Part shown: piece by piece, positions 9,663-18,230 of the stretch
How positions within the stretch are numbered: the stretch's first letter is position 1
Layout of the letters: every line of letters begins with the position of its first letter
NCBI GenBank assembly: GCA_017592665.1
Contig: JAGFNW010000001.1
Location: 744,001 to 808,000 of the forward strand
DNA from: Streptosporangiaceae bacterium NEAU-GS5
GTDB taxonomy: Bacteria; Actinomycetota; Actinomycetes; Streptosporangiales; Streptosporangiaceae
Reading direction: 5' to 3'
Length of the DNA: 64,000 nucleotides
Notes under the pieces: model-generated
What the model saw: the letters and a program-made list of their open reading frames with translations, nothing else
Told to the model about the DNA's origin: nothing
The model's database searches: none
Program-made: the position numbers and the translations under genes

Positions 9663-11467
9663 GGCGTCGCCGGGTCCAGCCAGAGGTTGGTCACGTCGAA
9701 CAGCTGGAACGCCGGCAGGTAGATGGCGTTCTTCACCCGCGACGAGTGGTAGATCGGGTAGTTCTGGTTCTGGAACGGCACGATCACCGCGTCGGCCATC
9801 ACCTGCTGGTCCACCTGGTGCCACAGGTCGGCGGCCTTGGTCTGGTCGGGCTCGGCCAGCGCCTGCTTGATCAGCGAGTCGACCTTGGGGCTGCTGTAGC
9901 ACCCGAAGTTGGACGTGCCGGGCGAGCAGTTGGTCTGGAACAGCGGCTGCGCGACCGCGCGACCGTTGTTGCCGTACCAGTCGGGGATCCAGCCGGGGGC
10001 CGAGATGTCCCACTTGGATTCCTTGGCGAGCGACGGCTGCTGCAGGAACGCGCCGTAGTAGTCGCCCTGCCGTACGGGAAGGGCCTTGACCGTGATGCCG
10101 CACTTTTGCAGGTCGGCGGCGTAAGACTGGAAGACGGCGGGGTGGTTGCCGGCGTTGCGGTAGGCGCCGATCAGCGTCAGCCCGTTCGGATATCCGGCCG
10201 CGGCCAGCATCGACTTGCACTTGGCCGGGTCGCCCTCGTCGTTGGGCGTCGGATAGGGGTCGTACGGCTTGTAGCCGATGTTGCCGGGCGGGATCGCGGT
10301 GTTCAGCGGCGTGTTCAGCTCCTTGCCGCCGTAGATCTTGCCGATCGCGACCTTGTTGATCGCGTACTCGATGGCCTGGCGGACCTCGAGCTTGCCCATG
10401 GCTCCGCCGGCGTTCTTGCTCTGCAGGTTGAACACGAGGTAGGGGTTGGTGACGGCGCCGTCGTACACGTGGAAGTTGGGATCGCTCTTCAGCTGCGGCA
10501 GCTGCGCCGTCGGCACCGGCAGGTCCCACGAGAGGTCGGCCGTCCCGGCCTCCATCTGCTGCTGAACCGCGTCCGGCTCGGACACGCCTTCCTTGACCTC
10601 GATCGCCGAGACATATTGGTGCCGGATCGGGTCGGAGTCCTGCTGCCAGGCCGTGTTGCGCTCCAGGCGGATGCTCTTGGTCGCGACATACTGCGTGATC
10701 TTGTACGGACCGTCCGAGATGATGTGCTGCCGGAATTGGGCGCTGTCCGGGACGTACTGGTCGTATTCGACGGGGGCGGCCGAGGCGAAGTTGAGCGAGA
10801 TGATGTTGAGGAAGTCGCTGGCCTGCTGGGTCAGCGTGAACACGATCGTCGAGTCGTCCTTGGCCCGCACGCCCGCGATGTCATGGGAGTTCTGGAAATC
10901 GGCCAGCGCCTTGGCGGTCGGCTCGGCCTTCGCGAACGCCTTGGCGTACGCGTCGCAGTAGTCGCCCATGCCCTTGATCGTGCTGGTGTAGTAGCCGGGC
11001 GCTCCGGCGCCCGCGACGGGGTTGCAGAGGCGTTTGAACCCGCGGACGAAGTCCTGCGCCGTGACGTCGCGCGGCGGCGTGGTGTCCCACCGCACGCCCG
11101 GCCTGATCTTGATGGTGTACGTGAGATGGTCGGCGCTGAGCTGCGGCGGACCGTCGGCGACGTCGGGGACGACGTCGAAGGCCTTGGTCGGGTCCTTCTG
11201 GGCGGCTAACTGGTAGAGCTGCCGGGCGTAGGCCCGCAGGATGCCGCTGGTGGCCGTGTAGTAGGCGGAAGTGGGGTCAAGGTGGTCGATGTCGCCGGAT
11301 CCGACGAGCCGGACCGTGCCGCCGGTGATCGGTTGCCCGGTTTCCGGCGGCGGCGCGCTGGTGTTCGCGGCGCCGCCGCGGTCGGTGGCGCAGCCGGCGA
11401 GCCCGGTGGCGAGCATTGTTGCCGCCGCCGCGACGGCGATGGTGAGATGGCGCGTGTGAGCCATCAT
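9659..11467 (-). CDS. Family 5 extracellular solute-binding lipoprotein
   Basis: 602 residues. The signal peptide has a hydrophobic core at about 9-22 and a lipobox L-A-G-C with the acylated cysteine at 26, so it is a membrane-anchored binding lipoprotein. The mature part shows SBP_bac_5 features: G-T-V-R-L at the start, the D-x-L-T-Y-T-I-K-I-R-P-G-V-R-W-D motif, and the N-A-I-Y-L-P-A-F ending. ATG 11467 (or ATG 11464) follows a GAGGGAGG site. It is the first gene of the importer operon A-D-F-C-B, the reverse of the more usual order with permeases second. Ligand unknown. Confidence 0.93.
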   Translation of the reverse strand: MMAHTRHLTIAVAAAATMLATGLAGCATDRGGAANTSAPPPETGQPITGGTVRLVGSGDIDHLDPTSAYYTATSGILRAYARQLYQLAAQKDPTKAFDVVPDVADGPPQLSADHLTYTIKIRPGVRWDTTPPRDVTAQDFVRGFKRLCNPVAGAGAPGYYTSTIKGMGDYCDAYAKAFAKAEPTAKALADFQNSHDIAGVRAKDDSTIVFTLTQQASDFLNIISLNFASAAPVEYDQYVPDSAQFRQHIISDGPYKITQYVATKSIRLERNTAWQQDSDPIRHQYVSAIEVKEGVSEPDAVQQQMEAGTADLSWDLPVPTAQLPQLKSDPNFHVYDGAVTNPYLVFNLQSKNAGGAMGKLEVRQAIEYAINKVAIGKIYGGKELNTPLNTAIPPGNIGYKPYDPYPTPNDEGDPAKCKSMLAAAGYPNGLTLIGAYRNAGNHPAVFQSYAADLQKCGITVKALPVRQGDYYGAFLQQPSLAKESKWDISAPGWIPDWYGNNGRAVAQPLFQTNCSPGTSNFGCYSSPKVDSLIKQALAEPDQTKAADLWHQVDQQVMADAVIVPFQNQNYPIYHSSRVKNAIYLPAFQLFDVTNLWLDPATP

Positions 11468-11510
11468 CAGCCTCCCTCATGCCGAGAGCGATGTGCCTGG
11501 TGGCTTCACG

Positions 11511-11542
11511 GGAGGGCACGCCGTTGCCGCGGCGTGTCCTCC
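11511..11542. promoter_or_regulatory. 12-bp inverted repeat upstream of the ABC importer operon
   Basis: GGAGGGCACGCC (11511-11522) and GGCGTGTCCTCC (11531-11542) form an inverted repeat with one mismatch and an 8-nt centre, 44 bp upstream of the binding-protein start. It could be an operator or an RNA hairpin in the leader. No U tract follows, so a simple terminator is less likely. Confidence 0.5.
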
Positions 11543-11660
11543 ACTTCTACGTGATTTCTTCCACTTTCCAGGCAAGTCCCGTCACGAGGGCGTTGTCACT
11601 ACCCGGTTACGCAACCGATGGCTGGACGCGACCGCAAGGTGATAGCGGTTTGGCACGGAT

Positions 11661-12884
11661 TCATGACCCGAGCGTCCACGAATGGAGATATTCCACTTGC
11701 TCGTGGGTGAGCGCGTCGATGGCGATGCCCTCGGCGGCCAGCTTGAGCCGGGCGACCTCGGCGTCGATCGCCTCGGGCACGTCGTACACACCCGGCCCGA
11801 GAGACTGCCCGGCGAGCCACGCGACGGACAGGGCCTGCGCGGAGAACGCGATGTCCATGACAGCGGCCGGATGGCCCTCGGCGGCCGTCAGATTGACCAC
11901 CCGGCCCTCGGCGAGCAGCAGCAGCCGTTTGCCGCCGACCACGTATTCGTCGACGTTGCCGCGGATGCCGAAGCTCACCGACTCGGCGAGGCTCTCCAGC
12001 CCGCGCACGTCGATCTCGACGTCGAAATGACCGGCATTGGCGAGGATGGCCCCGTCCTTCATGGCGGCGAAATGCTCGGCGCGGATGACGTCGCGGTTGC
12101 CGGTGACCGTGACAAAGACGTCGCCGCGCTCGGCCGCCTCGGCCATGGGCAGCACGGCATAGCCCTGGAGGGCGGCGTCGAGCGCCTTCACCGGATCGAC
12201 CTCGGTGACCACCACGCGCGCGCCGAGCCCCTTGGCCCGCTCGGCGACGCCGCGCCCGCAGTAGCCGAATCCGGCCACCACGACCGTGCGGCCCGCCAGC
12301 AGGGTGTTGGTGGCCCGCATGATGCCGTCGAGGGTCGACTGGCCGGTGCCGTAGCGGTTGTCGAACATCCGCTTCGTCCGCGTGTCGTTGACGGCGACCA
12401 TGGGAAACCTGAGCGCCCCCTCGGCGGCCATCTGCCGGAGCCGGATGATGCCGGTGGTGGTCTCCTCGCAGCCGCCCTTGACGGCCAGCTCGGCGCGCTC
12501 GGTGTGCAGGATGTTGACCAGGTCGCAGCCGTCGTCGAGGACGATGTCCGGCTCGATGTCGAGCGCGTGATGAATGTGGCGGTAGTAGGTCTCGCGGTCG
12601 ACCCCGGCCCGGGCATGGACCGCCATGTCATAGCCGCGGAGCGCTGCGGCCACGTCATCCTGGGTGGACAGCGGATTCGACGCGGCCAGCGCGATTTGCG
12701 CGCCGCCGGCCCGCAGCGCGCCGAGCAGCACCGCCGTCTCGGCCGTGACATGCAGGCACGCCGCGATCCTCAGCCCGTCGAACGGCCGCTCCGCCGCGAA
12801 CCGCTCTCCGATGGCAGTCAGAACGGGCATCGAGCGGGCGGCCCACCCGATGCGCCGTTCTCCTGCTTCTTTCTCGTACGTCAC
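11661..12884 (-). CDS. Adenosylhomocysteinase-family protein, short (archaeal/thermophile-like) form
   Basis: 407 residues, from GTG 12884, 13 bp after the canonical ahcY. The fold elements are conserved: L-D-D-G at 116-119, E-E-T-T at 140-143, N-D at 166-167, K171 and D175-N176, and the NAD-binding G-F-G-Y-C-G-R-G at 205-212. Compared with its neighbour it lacks about 38 residues between the L-D-D-G and E-E-T-T motifs, has Thr180 where canonical enzymes have Cys, and lacks the C-terminal K-x-D-x-Y-R-Y tail that completes the NAD site across subunits. These are features of the archaeal and Thermotoga type, some of which hydrolyse S-inosylhomocysteine instead. Its substrate here is unproven. 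Confidence 0.88.
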   Translation of the reverse strand: MTYEKEAGERRIGWAARSMPVLTAIGERFAAERPFDGLRIAACLHVTAETAVLLGALRAGGAQIALAASNPLSTQDDVAAALRGYDMAVHARAGVDRETYYRHIHHALDIEPDIVLDDGCDLVNILHTERAELAVKGGCEETTTGIIRLRQMAAEGALRFPMVAVNDTRTKRMFDNRYGTGQSTLDGIMRATNTLLAGRTVVVAGFGYCGRGVAERAKGLGARVVVTEVDPVKALDAALQGYAVLPMAEAAERGDVFVTVTGNRDVIRAEHFAAMKDGAILANAGHFDVEIDVRGLESLAESVSFGIRGNVDEYVVGGKRLLLLAEGRVVNLTAAEGHPAAVMDIAFSAQALSVAWLAGQSLGPGVYDVPEAIDAEVARLKLAAEGIAIDALTHEQVEYLHSWTLGS

Positions 12885-12897
12885 ACCGGTTGCGGTG

Positions 12898-14325
12898 TCA
12901 GTAGCGGTAGTGGTCGGGCTTGTAGGGGCCCTCGACGTGGACGCCGATGTATTCGGCCTGCTTCTTGCTGAGCGTGGTCAGCTTCACGCCGAGCGCGTCG
13001 AGGTGCAGCCGGGCCACCTTCTCGTCGAGGTGCTTGGGCAGCACGTAGACGCCGATCGGATATTCGGAGGTCTTGGTGAACAGCTCGATCTGCGCGATCA
13101 CCTGGTTGGTGAAGGAGTTGGACATGACGAACGACGGGTGGCCGGTGGCGCAGCCGAGGTTCATCAGCCGGCCCTCGGCCAGCACGATGATCTGCTTGCC
13201 GTCAGGGAAGGCCCAGGTGTGGACCTGCGGCTTGACCTCGGTCTTCACGATGCCCGGGACCTTCGCGAGGCCGGCCATGTCGATCTCGTTGTCGAAGTGC
13301 CCGATGTTGGACACGATCGCGTTGTGCTTCATCTGGCTCATGTGATCGGCCGTGATGATGCCGTAGTTGCCGGTCGAGGTGACGAAGATGTCGGCGATCC
13401 CGACGACATCTTCAAGGGTGGTCACCTGGAAGCCGTCCATGGCCGCCTGGAGCGCGCAGATCGGGTCGATCTCGGTCACGATGACCCGGGCGCCCTGGCC
13501 GCGGAGCGCGTCGGCGCAGCCCTTGCCCACGTCGCCGTAGCCGCACACGACCGCCACCTTGCCGCCGATGAGCACGTCGGTGGCCCGGTTGAGGCCGTCG
13601 ATCACGCTGTGCCGGCAGCCGTACTTGTTGTCGAACTTCGACTTGGTGACCGAGTCGTTCACGTTGATGGCCGGGAACAGCAGCTGGCCGTTGCCGAACA
13701 TCTCGTAGAGGCGGTGCACGCCGGTCGTGGTCTCCTCGGTGACGCCCTTGATGGCGTCGGCCGTCTTCGTCCAGCGCCGCTCGTCGGTGACCGTGCGACG
13801 GAGCAGGTCGAGGATGATGCCCCACTCCTCCGGGTCGTCTTCGGTGGCGGTCGGCACGGCGCCCGCCTTCTCGAACTCGGCGCCCTTGTGGACCAGCAGC
13901 GTGGCGTCGCCGCCGTCGTCGAGGATCATGTTGGGGCCGGAGCCGTCCGGCCAGCGCAGCGCCTGGTCGGTGCACCACCAGTACTCCTCGAGGGTCTCGC
14001 CCTTCCAGGCGAAGACCGGCACGCCCTGCGGGTCGTCGGCCGTGCCCTCGGGGCCTACGACGACGGCCGCGGCCGCGTGATCCTGGGTGGAGAAGATGTT
14101 GCAGCTGACCCAGCGCACGTCGGCGCCGAGCGCCACCAGCGTCTCGATGAGGACCGCCGTCTGGATCGTCATGTGCAGCGAGCCCATGATCTTCGCGCCG
14201 CGCAGCGGCTGAGCGGCCGCGTACTCCTTGCGGGTCGCCATCAGGCCCGGCATCTCGTGCTCGGCGAGCTGGATCTCCTTGCGGCCGAACGCCGCAAGCG
14301 ACAGGTCAGCGACCTTGAAGTCCAT
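12898..14325 (-). CDS. ahcY: Adenosylhomocysteinase (S-adenosyl-L-homocysteine hydrolase)
   Basis: 475 residues, canonical length. It reversibly splits S-adenosylhomocysteine into adenosine and homocysteine, relieving product inhibition of methyltransferases. Visible catalytic and binding residues: D136-D137 in L-D-D-G-G-D, E197-E198 in E-E-T-T-T-G, N223-D224, K228, D232-N233, Cys237 in the Y-G-C-R motif, and the NAD-binding G-Y-G-D-V-G-K-G at 262-269. The C-terminal K-P-D-H-Y-R-Y tail (469-475) is complete. A GGAGGG site lies about 12 nt before the ATG. It is cotranscribed with the short paralogue. Confidence 0.97.
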   Translation of the reverse strand: MDFKVADLSLAAFGRKEIQLAEHEMPGLMATRKEYAAAQPLRGAKIMGSLHMTIQTAVLIETLVALGADVRWVSCNIFSTQDHAAAAVVVGPEGTADDPQGVPVFAWKGETLEEYWWCTDQALRWPDGSGPNMILDDGGDATLLVHKGAEFEKAGAVPTATEDDPEEWGIILDLLRRTVTDERRWTKTADAIKGVTEETTTGVHRLYEMFGNGQLLFPAINVNDSVTKSKFDNKYGCRHSVIDGLNRATDVLIGGKVAVVCGYGDVGKGCADALRGQGARVIVTEIDPICALQAAMDGFQVTTLEDVVGIADIFVTSTGNYGIITADHMSQMKHNAIVSNIGHFDNEIDMAGLAKVPGIVKTEVKPQVHTWAFPDGKQIIVLAEGRLMNLGCATGHPSFVMSNSFTNQVIAQIELFTKTSEYPIGVYVLPKHLDEKVARLHLDALGVKLTTLSKKQAEYIGVHVEGPYKPDHYRY

Positions 14326-14359
14326 GATTTTTCGTTCCCTCCGGTGTCGGTCGCCTGCG

Positions 14360-14365
14360 AGTCTA
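14360..14365 (-). promoter_or_regulatory. Candidate -10 element for ahcY
   Basis: Read on the minus strand this is TAGACT (TAnnnT), 34 nt before the ahcY ATG, which leaves room for the GGAGGG site in the leader. The -35 region is not convincing. I looked for an SAH-riboswitch-like fold in the short leader and could not support one by eye. Confidence 0.3.
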
Positions 14366-14420
14366 GGTGTCCTCTACGGCCCAAGGCACGCGATAGCCGC
14401 CGAATCTGACACAAGAATGT

Positions 14421-14426
14421 TAAGAT
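14421..14426 (+). promoter_or_regulatory. Candidate -10 element for the MerR gene
   Basis: TAAGAT ends 6 nt before the GTG start of the MerR-family gene, as for a leaderless mRNA. It lies in the 107-bp divergent spacer shared with ahcY, so a single regulator could affect both genes. Confidence 0.35.
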
Positions 14427-14432
14427 TGCCGT

Positions 14433-14777
14433 GTGCGGATCACGGAGGCGGCTCGAAAGCTCGGAATGTCGCCGCGCATGCTCCGTTATCGGGAGGCCCT
14501 CGGCCTGCTTCCGCCGGTGCGCGACCACGGCTCGCATCGCCGATTCGGCCCGGGAGAGCTGGCCGCCGTGACCCAGGCCGTCGAGCTGGAGCGCCGCTTC
14601 GACGTCTCCCCCGCCGAGCTCGCCTTCGCCCTGCGTACGCTCACCGACCCCGCCGTGGCCCAGGCCGTAAGGGACCTGGGGGTCACCATCGGCCGCATCC
14701 AGGCCCCGCGCCGCGCCCTCGACTTCGAAAAGGAAAAGGCCCAGCGCCTCCTCAAACTCCAAGCCCCCCGGCCTTAA
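14433..14777 (+). CDS. MerR-family transcriptional regulator
   Basis: 114 residues. The N-terminal winged helix-turn-helix (R-I-T-E-A-A-R-K-L-G-M-S, then L-R-Y-R-E-x-L-G-L-L and the wing G-S-H-R-R-F) occupies residues 1-40. The rest is a short helical dimerisation region with no cysteine cluster or obvious ligand domain. The canonical R-Y-Y/W-E of MerR proteins is R-Y-R-E here. It is transcribed divergently from ahcY, separated by 107 bp, so autoregulation or control of the hydrolase pair is possible but not shown. Confidence 0.85.
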   Translation: MRITEAARKLGMSPRMLRYREALGLLPPVRDHGSHRRFGPGELAAVTQAVELERRFDVSPAELAFALRTLTDPAVAQAVRDLGVTIGRIQAPRRALDFEKEKAQRLLKLQAPRP

Positions 14778-14941
14778 GACTCCGCCCCCAAGGGCTCCAG
14801 TTCCACGACTCCGACCCCAACGCCCCCAACCCAACGCCCCGGCTCCAAGACCCGCCCCCAAGAGCCCGACTCTTAGACCCCGCCCCCAACGACCCCGGCT
14901 CTAAAGCTCAGGCTTTAAAGCTCAGGCTCTAAGGGCTCCGG
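14778..14941. repeat. C-rich, strand-asymmetric low-complexity spacer with 14-bp tandem repeat
   Basis: Between the convergent MerR and VOC genes the plus strand is dominated by C and A with few G, built from variants of CCCCCAA and ACTCCG. It ends in copies of a 14-bp unit, GGCTCTAAAGCTCA (14898) and GGCTTTAAAGCTCA (14912), then a diverged copy at 14926. The unit includes the palindrome GCTTTAAAGC (14912-14921), which overlaps the VOC stop codon. It may serve as a termination region. Confidence 0.6.
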
Positions 14942-15487
14942 CTCCGCGTGCGGCGGCGAGCTCACCCGCAGGACATGCCCGTCGGGATCGAACAGCCGCA
15001 TCTCATACATGCCCCAAGGACGCCGCACGGGCGCCTCGGAGATCCGCACCCCACGCGCCCGCCACTCTTCAAAAAGCCTGTCGACCTGCGACGCCATATG
15101 CACATCGAGGTGTACCCAGTCGCTGTGCGCGCCCGCCTTCTGCGTCAGGAGCAACTGAGCCTTACCACGCCCGACCAGCGCCGTCCCCGGCTCCCCCGGC
15201 TCGCCGTAACCACCGTCAGGCACGAACTCGCTATACCGATCGGACCAGCGCCACCCGATGCGGAACCCCAGGCCCTCGGCATAAAACCGCAAACTGGCCG
15301 ACAGATCGCTCACCAGCAAATTAGGCCGACACCCATCAATAGCCTCCGCCACCCCCGCGACATCCCCCGCCAGACCCCCGGCACCCTGGCCGATGCCACT
15401 CCGCGCATCCCCGGCGACGGCCGCACCATGACCCAGGACGGCCTGCTCCTGGTCCGCCATGGCCTCGACCTGACTCGGCTCGCTCAC
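14915..15487 (-). CDS. VOC-superfamily (glyoxalase/bleomycin-resistance fold) protein
   Basis: 190 residues from GTG 15487, preceded by a GGGAG site 5-6 nt upstream. An N-terminal stretch of about 60 residues without recognisable motif is followed by a single VOC domain: N-L-L-V-S-D-L at its start, F-Y-x-E-G-L-G-F, and M-R-L-F-D-P-D-G-H-V-L-R-V, the metal-site region ending with a Glu/Asp-containing strand. The last 10 residues (P-E-P-L-E-P) are encoded by a low-complexity repeat. Shorter starts are possible, for example ATG 15460. VOC proteins range from dioxygenases to antibiotic-sequestering proteins; no specific activity can be assigned. Confidence 0.75.
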   Translation of the reverse strand: MSEPSQVEAMADQEQAVLGHGAAVAGDARSGIGQGAGGLAGDVAGVAEAIDGCRPNLLVSDLSASLRFYAEGLGFRIGWRWSDRYSEFVPDGGYGEPGEPGTALVGRGKAQLLLTQKAGAHSDWVHLDVHMASQVDRLFEEWRARGVRISEAPVRRPWGMYEMRLFDPDGHVLRVSSPPHAEPEPLEPEL

Positions 15488-15540
15488 GCCGCCTCCCGGG
15501 TTTCCTCGGCTTCTCCTCGGCTCGGGCGGTGCCGACGTTA

Positions 15541-15913
15541 TCAGGCACCGGCGACAAGAAGGAGATCGTTGGCCAGGAGGCTGCCGACGCTCACGCACAG
15601 CTGGTCGCTGACCGCGTCGGGCATCGTGAACGGCACACTCACGGATGGTGGCAGCTTGAGCGCACGGACGAGATTGAGCGCGTAGACGAGATTGAGCGCG
15701 TGGACGAGAACGTCGGGGCGCGTCGGCGGTGAACTTTTGCGGCGGACCGAGGAGCTTGCTGGTCACCTTGGTAGTCAAGATGACCACGTGCCCGACGAGA
15801 GTGGCCCCGAGCAGCACGTTCGCCGGGACATCCGCCAGCGGTGACGCGATCGCGGGCGTGAGCAGGAAGACCATTGAGAAGCGCCGCCAGCGACCCGGCG
15901 CCGGCGCCAGCAT
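15541..15913 (-). pseudogene. Small hypothetical gene interrupted by a +1 frameshift
   Basis: From ATG 15913 the frame reads a hydrophobic, GC3-rich protein (for example V-P-A-N-V-L-L-G, then H-V-V-I-L-T-T-K) for about 65 codons to A-D-A-P. It then becomes Arg/Ser/Gln-rich and uncoding-like. Skipping one base in the C run at 15715-15718 gives a continuation D-V-L-V-H-A-L-N-L-V-Y-A-L-N-L that ends at TGA 15541-15543 with normal codon use. The total span, 373 nt, is 124 codons plus one base, as expected for a single insertion. I do not recognise the family. A sequencing error is an alternative. The gene lies 51 bp downstream of the CDF gene. Confidence 0.6.
15667..15702. repeat. 18-bp tandem duplication inside the frameshifted gene
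   Basis: GACGAGATTGAGCGCGTA and GACGAGATTGAGCGCGTG are adjacent copies (15667-15684, 15685-15702), flanked by partial copies. On the minus strand they encode the 6-residue units V-H-A-L-N-L, V-Y-A-L-N-L and V-R-A-L-K-L. Confidence 0.8.
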
Positions 15914-15964
15914 GGGCGCACCTGCGGGTCAGGCGGTCACGCGTCGGCGGTCACGCGTTGGTAG

Positions 15965-16900
15965 TCATGCTTTGGTCGCGTCGGAGACCGCGTTACGGTC
16001 GAGGTCGGGCTCCAGATAGATCACGCGGGCGATCGGCACGGCGTCTCTGACGCGCTGCTCGGCCTCGTCGATGCCACGCGCCACCTCGGCGGCGGTGTCG
16101 TCGTGCCGGACCGCGATCTTCGCGGCGACCAGCAGCTCTTCGGGACCGAGGTGGAGGGTGCGCATGTGGATGACCCGCTCGACCTCGGGCGCGCCCTCCA
16201 GCGCGGCGCAGATGTCGTCTTCGACTTCCGGCGCCGCGCTTTCGCCGATCAGCAACGACTTGGTCTCGATGGCGAGGATGACCGCGATCACCGCGAGCAG
16301 CGCGCCGATCATCAGCGTGCCGATGCCATCCCACGTGCCGTCACCGCTGACGACGGCCATCGTGACGCCGAACAGCGCGAAAACCAGGCCCAGCAGCGCG
16401 CCGAGGTCCTCAAGCAGGACCACCGGCAGCTCGGGCGCCTTCGCCCGGCGGATGAACGCGACCCACGAGTGCGACCCCTTCAAAGGCCGGGACTCACGAA
16501 TGGCCGTGCGGAACGAGAAGCCCTCGGCGACGATCGCGAAGATCAGCACTCCGAACGCCCACTGCGGCGACTCCACCGCATGCGGGTGCATGACCTTCTC
16601 GACGCCCTCATACAGGGAGAACGCCGCGCCGATCGTGAACAGGACGACCGCCACGACGAACGCGTAGAAGTAGCGCTCACGGCCGTAGCCGAACGGGTGC
16701 TTGCGGTCGCTGCGCTGCGTGGCGCGCCGCCCGCCGAGGATGAGCAACCCCTGATTGCCCGAGTCGGCGACGGAGTGAATCGACTCGGCGAGCATCGACG
16801 ACGAGCCTGTGAACAGGAACGCTATGAACTTCGCCACAGCGATCGCCAGGTTCGCGGCAAGCGCCGCGACGATCGCTCTGGTGCCACCACCGGTGCTCAT
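15965..16900 (-). CDS. Cation diffusion facilitator family transporter (ZnT9-like)
   Basis: 311 residues with about five to six membrane helices between residues 10 and 215 and a cytosolic C-terminal domain. The first metal-site motif H-S-V-A-D is at 42-46. In helix 5 the canonical H/D-x-x-x-D is replaced by L-L-E-D-L-G-A, the pattern of the ZnT9-like branch, so zinc/proton exchange is less certain than in classical CDF proteins. The C-terminal region (about 225-290) matches the dimerising metal-sensing domain. It overlaps the SIS gene by 4 bp, forming a leftward operon with the phosphosugar genes. Confidence 0.88.
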   Translation of the reverse strand: MSTGGGTRAIVAALAANLAIAVAKFIAFLFTGSSSMLAESIHSVADSGNQGLLILGGRRATQRSDRKHPFGYGRERYFYAFVVAVVLFTIGAAFSLYEGVEKVMHPHAVESPQWAFGVLIFAIVAEGFSFRTAIRESRPLKGSHSWVAFIRRAKAPELPVVLLEDLGALLGLVFALFGVTMAVVSGDGTWDGIGTLMIGALLAVIAVILAIETKSLLIGESAAPEVEDDICAALEGAPEVERVIHMRTLHLGPEELLVAAKIAVRHDDTAAEVARGIDEAEQRVRDAVPIARVIYLEPDLDRNAVSDATKA

Positions 16901-17997
16901 GGGGAGATCCTGGCCTTGAGTTCCGCGATTGCCGACATGGGGGTTGGATCGACACCATAGCCGAGGGCCAGATAAACACTCGCATAGTCGGCCATGCAGA
17001 CCAGCGACGCCAGCCGTTCGAGCGGGTGCTCGCCCTCCGCGAGCACCTCCGACACCGGCACGCCACGGTCTTCGGCGAGCCGCACCGACACCTCGCGGCG
17101 GCGCGCCACCTGGGGATGCTCCTCCACGTCGCGGAGCACGAACAGGCGCAGCCGGGTCTGTGCCTCATCGGCGAAGACGTCGCGCTCGGCGAGGGCGCCG
17201 TCGAGCGCCTCGACCTGATTGTGGTTGACCTCGGGGAGCTCACCCCAGATGGCCGGATATTTGCCGTTCTCATTGAGCTGGCAGGCAAGCCGCTGAGCGG
17301 CGACGGCGGCGATCGGCGAGGACCCCCAGACCATCGGCAGGCTCTCGGCGATCTCGGCCGCCAGCGTCTTGCCCGGGTTGATGAACGACTCGCTCGACGG
17401 GCGGCAGCGGTGCGCCACATCCTCCAGCCGCTTGGCGACCGCCTCGAAGACATCCTCACCGGCGTCGGTGACGCCCATGGCGGTCGTCACGACCAGCGGC
17501 GGCACAGCGAGGCTCCACAGCGTCGCGCGCGACTGGCCGGCGGCCGGAGTGACCGCCACATAGGGCGCGCCTCCCTGGACGGCCAGCGACTGCAGCGGCG
17601 AGTCGGGCGCGCCGACGCCGAGGAACGCGCATCCTCGGCGCACACCCTCGGTGGCCACGGCCAGCGTCTCTTCCGTGGCGCCCGACGACGACACGGCGAT
17701 CAGCAGGTCGGCCGCGCCGACCCAGCCGGGCAGCCGATAGCCCCTTACGACGATCACCGGCACCACGCTGCACAGGGCTTCGAGAACGTTTCCGGCGACC
17801 CCGGAGGCGCCCATGCCGACGACGACGATCGCCCGCGGCCTGAACTGCGCGACGGCCCGCGCCGCCCCGGCCTCGACCGCGCTCCGATAGGCCATGCGCA
17901 CCTGAGCCGCAGACGAGGCGACCAAGGGAAGCATGCCGGCGGAGTCACCGGACTGGAGATAGGCCTGGTCGTCGAGCCGGTCGGGCTCCCAGATCAT
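16897..17997 (-). CDS. SIS-domain phosphoglucose/phosphomannose isomerase
   Basis: 366 residues. An N-terminal SIS domain has the sugar-phosphate motif V-V-G-M-G-A-S-G at about 58-65 and S-S-S-G-A-T-E-E-T at about 103-111. The C-terminal domain contains [16 protein letters not shown], the active-site region (Glu, His) of bifunctional PGI/PMI enzymes. It should interconvert fructose-6-phosphate with mannose- or glucose-6-phosphate. Mycobacterial genomes carry a related gene (Rv3256c) between manA and manB, upstream of the same DUF3499-WhiB2-FbiA neighbours, which supports a role in GDP-mannose supply. Confidence 0.87.
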   Translation of the reverse strand: MIWEPDRLDDQAYLQSGDSAGMLPLVASSAAQVRMAYRSAVEAGAARAVAQFRPRAIVVVGMGASGVAGNVLEALCSVVPVIVVRGYRLPGWVGAADLLIAVSSSGATEETLAVATEGVRRGCAFLGVGAPDSPLQSLAVQGGAPYVAVTPAAGQSRATLWSLAVPPLVVTTAMGVTDAGEDVFEAVAKRLEDVAHRCRPSSESFINPGKTLAAEIAESLPMVWGSSPIAAVAAQRLACQLNENGKYPAIWGELPEVNHNQVEALDGALAERDVFADEAQTRLRLFVLRDVEEHPQVARRREVSVRLAEDRGVPVSEVLAEGEHPLERLASLVCMADYASVYLALGYGVDPTPMSAIAELKARISP

Positions 17998-18167
17998 GCT
18001 TTGCGCGCCTCGTCGACGAGCAGCACCGGGATGTCGTCGCGCACCGGATAGACCAGGGCGCAGGACTCGTTGGTGCAGGCCAGCTCGTCAGCGCCGGGCG
18101 ACACGCGCAGCGGCGACTTGCACGCCGGGCAGGCCAGGATCTCCAGGAGCCAGTCGTCGATCTTCAC
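17994..18167 (-). CDS. Trm112/UPF0434-family small protein
   Basis: 57 residues from GTG 18167, giving the usual family start [14 protein letters not shown]. Two zinc-binding cysteine pairs are visible (C-P-A-C near 14-17 and C-x5-C near 34-40), and the C-terminus has D-D-I-P-V-L-L. In eukaryotes and archaea Trm112 activates methyltransferases; bacterial members are less studied. It overlaps the SIS gene start by 4 bp. A longer frame to 18227 exists but its extra residues are not family-like. Confidence 0.85.
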   Translation of the reverse strand: MKIDDWLLEILACPACKSPLRVSPGADELACTNESCALVYPVRDDIPVLLVDEARKA

Positions 18168-18230
18168 GGATTCACCAATCTTGCTTCGGCCAGTGGCTTC
18201 GAACGTAACATCTCCCGCGACCCCCACGCG

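Noticed and set aside
14326-14432. SAH riboswitch before ahcY
   Set aside because: The spacer is 107 bp and shared with a divergent gene; I could not find the conserved core by eye. A covariance-model search would decide.
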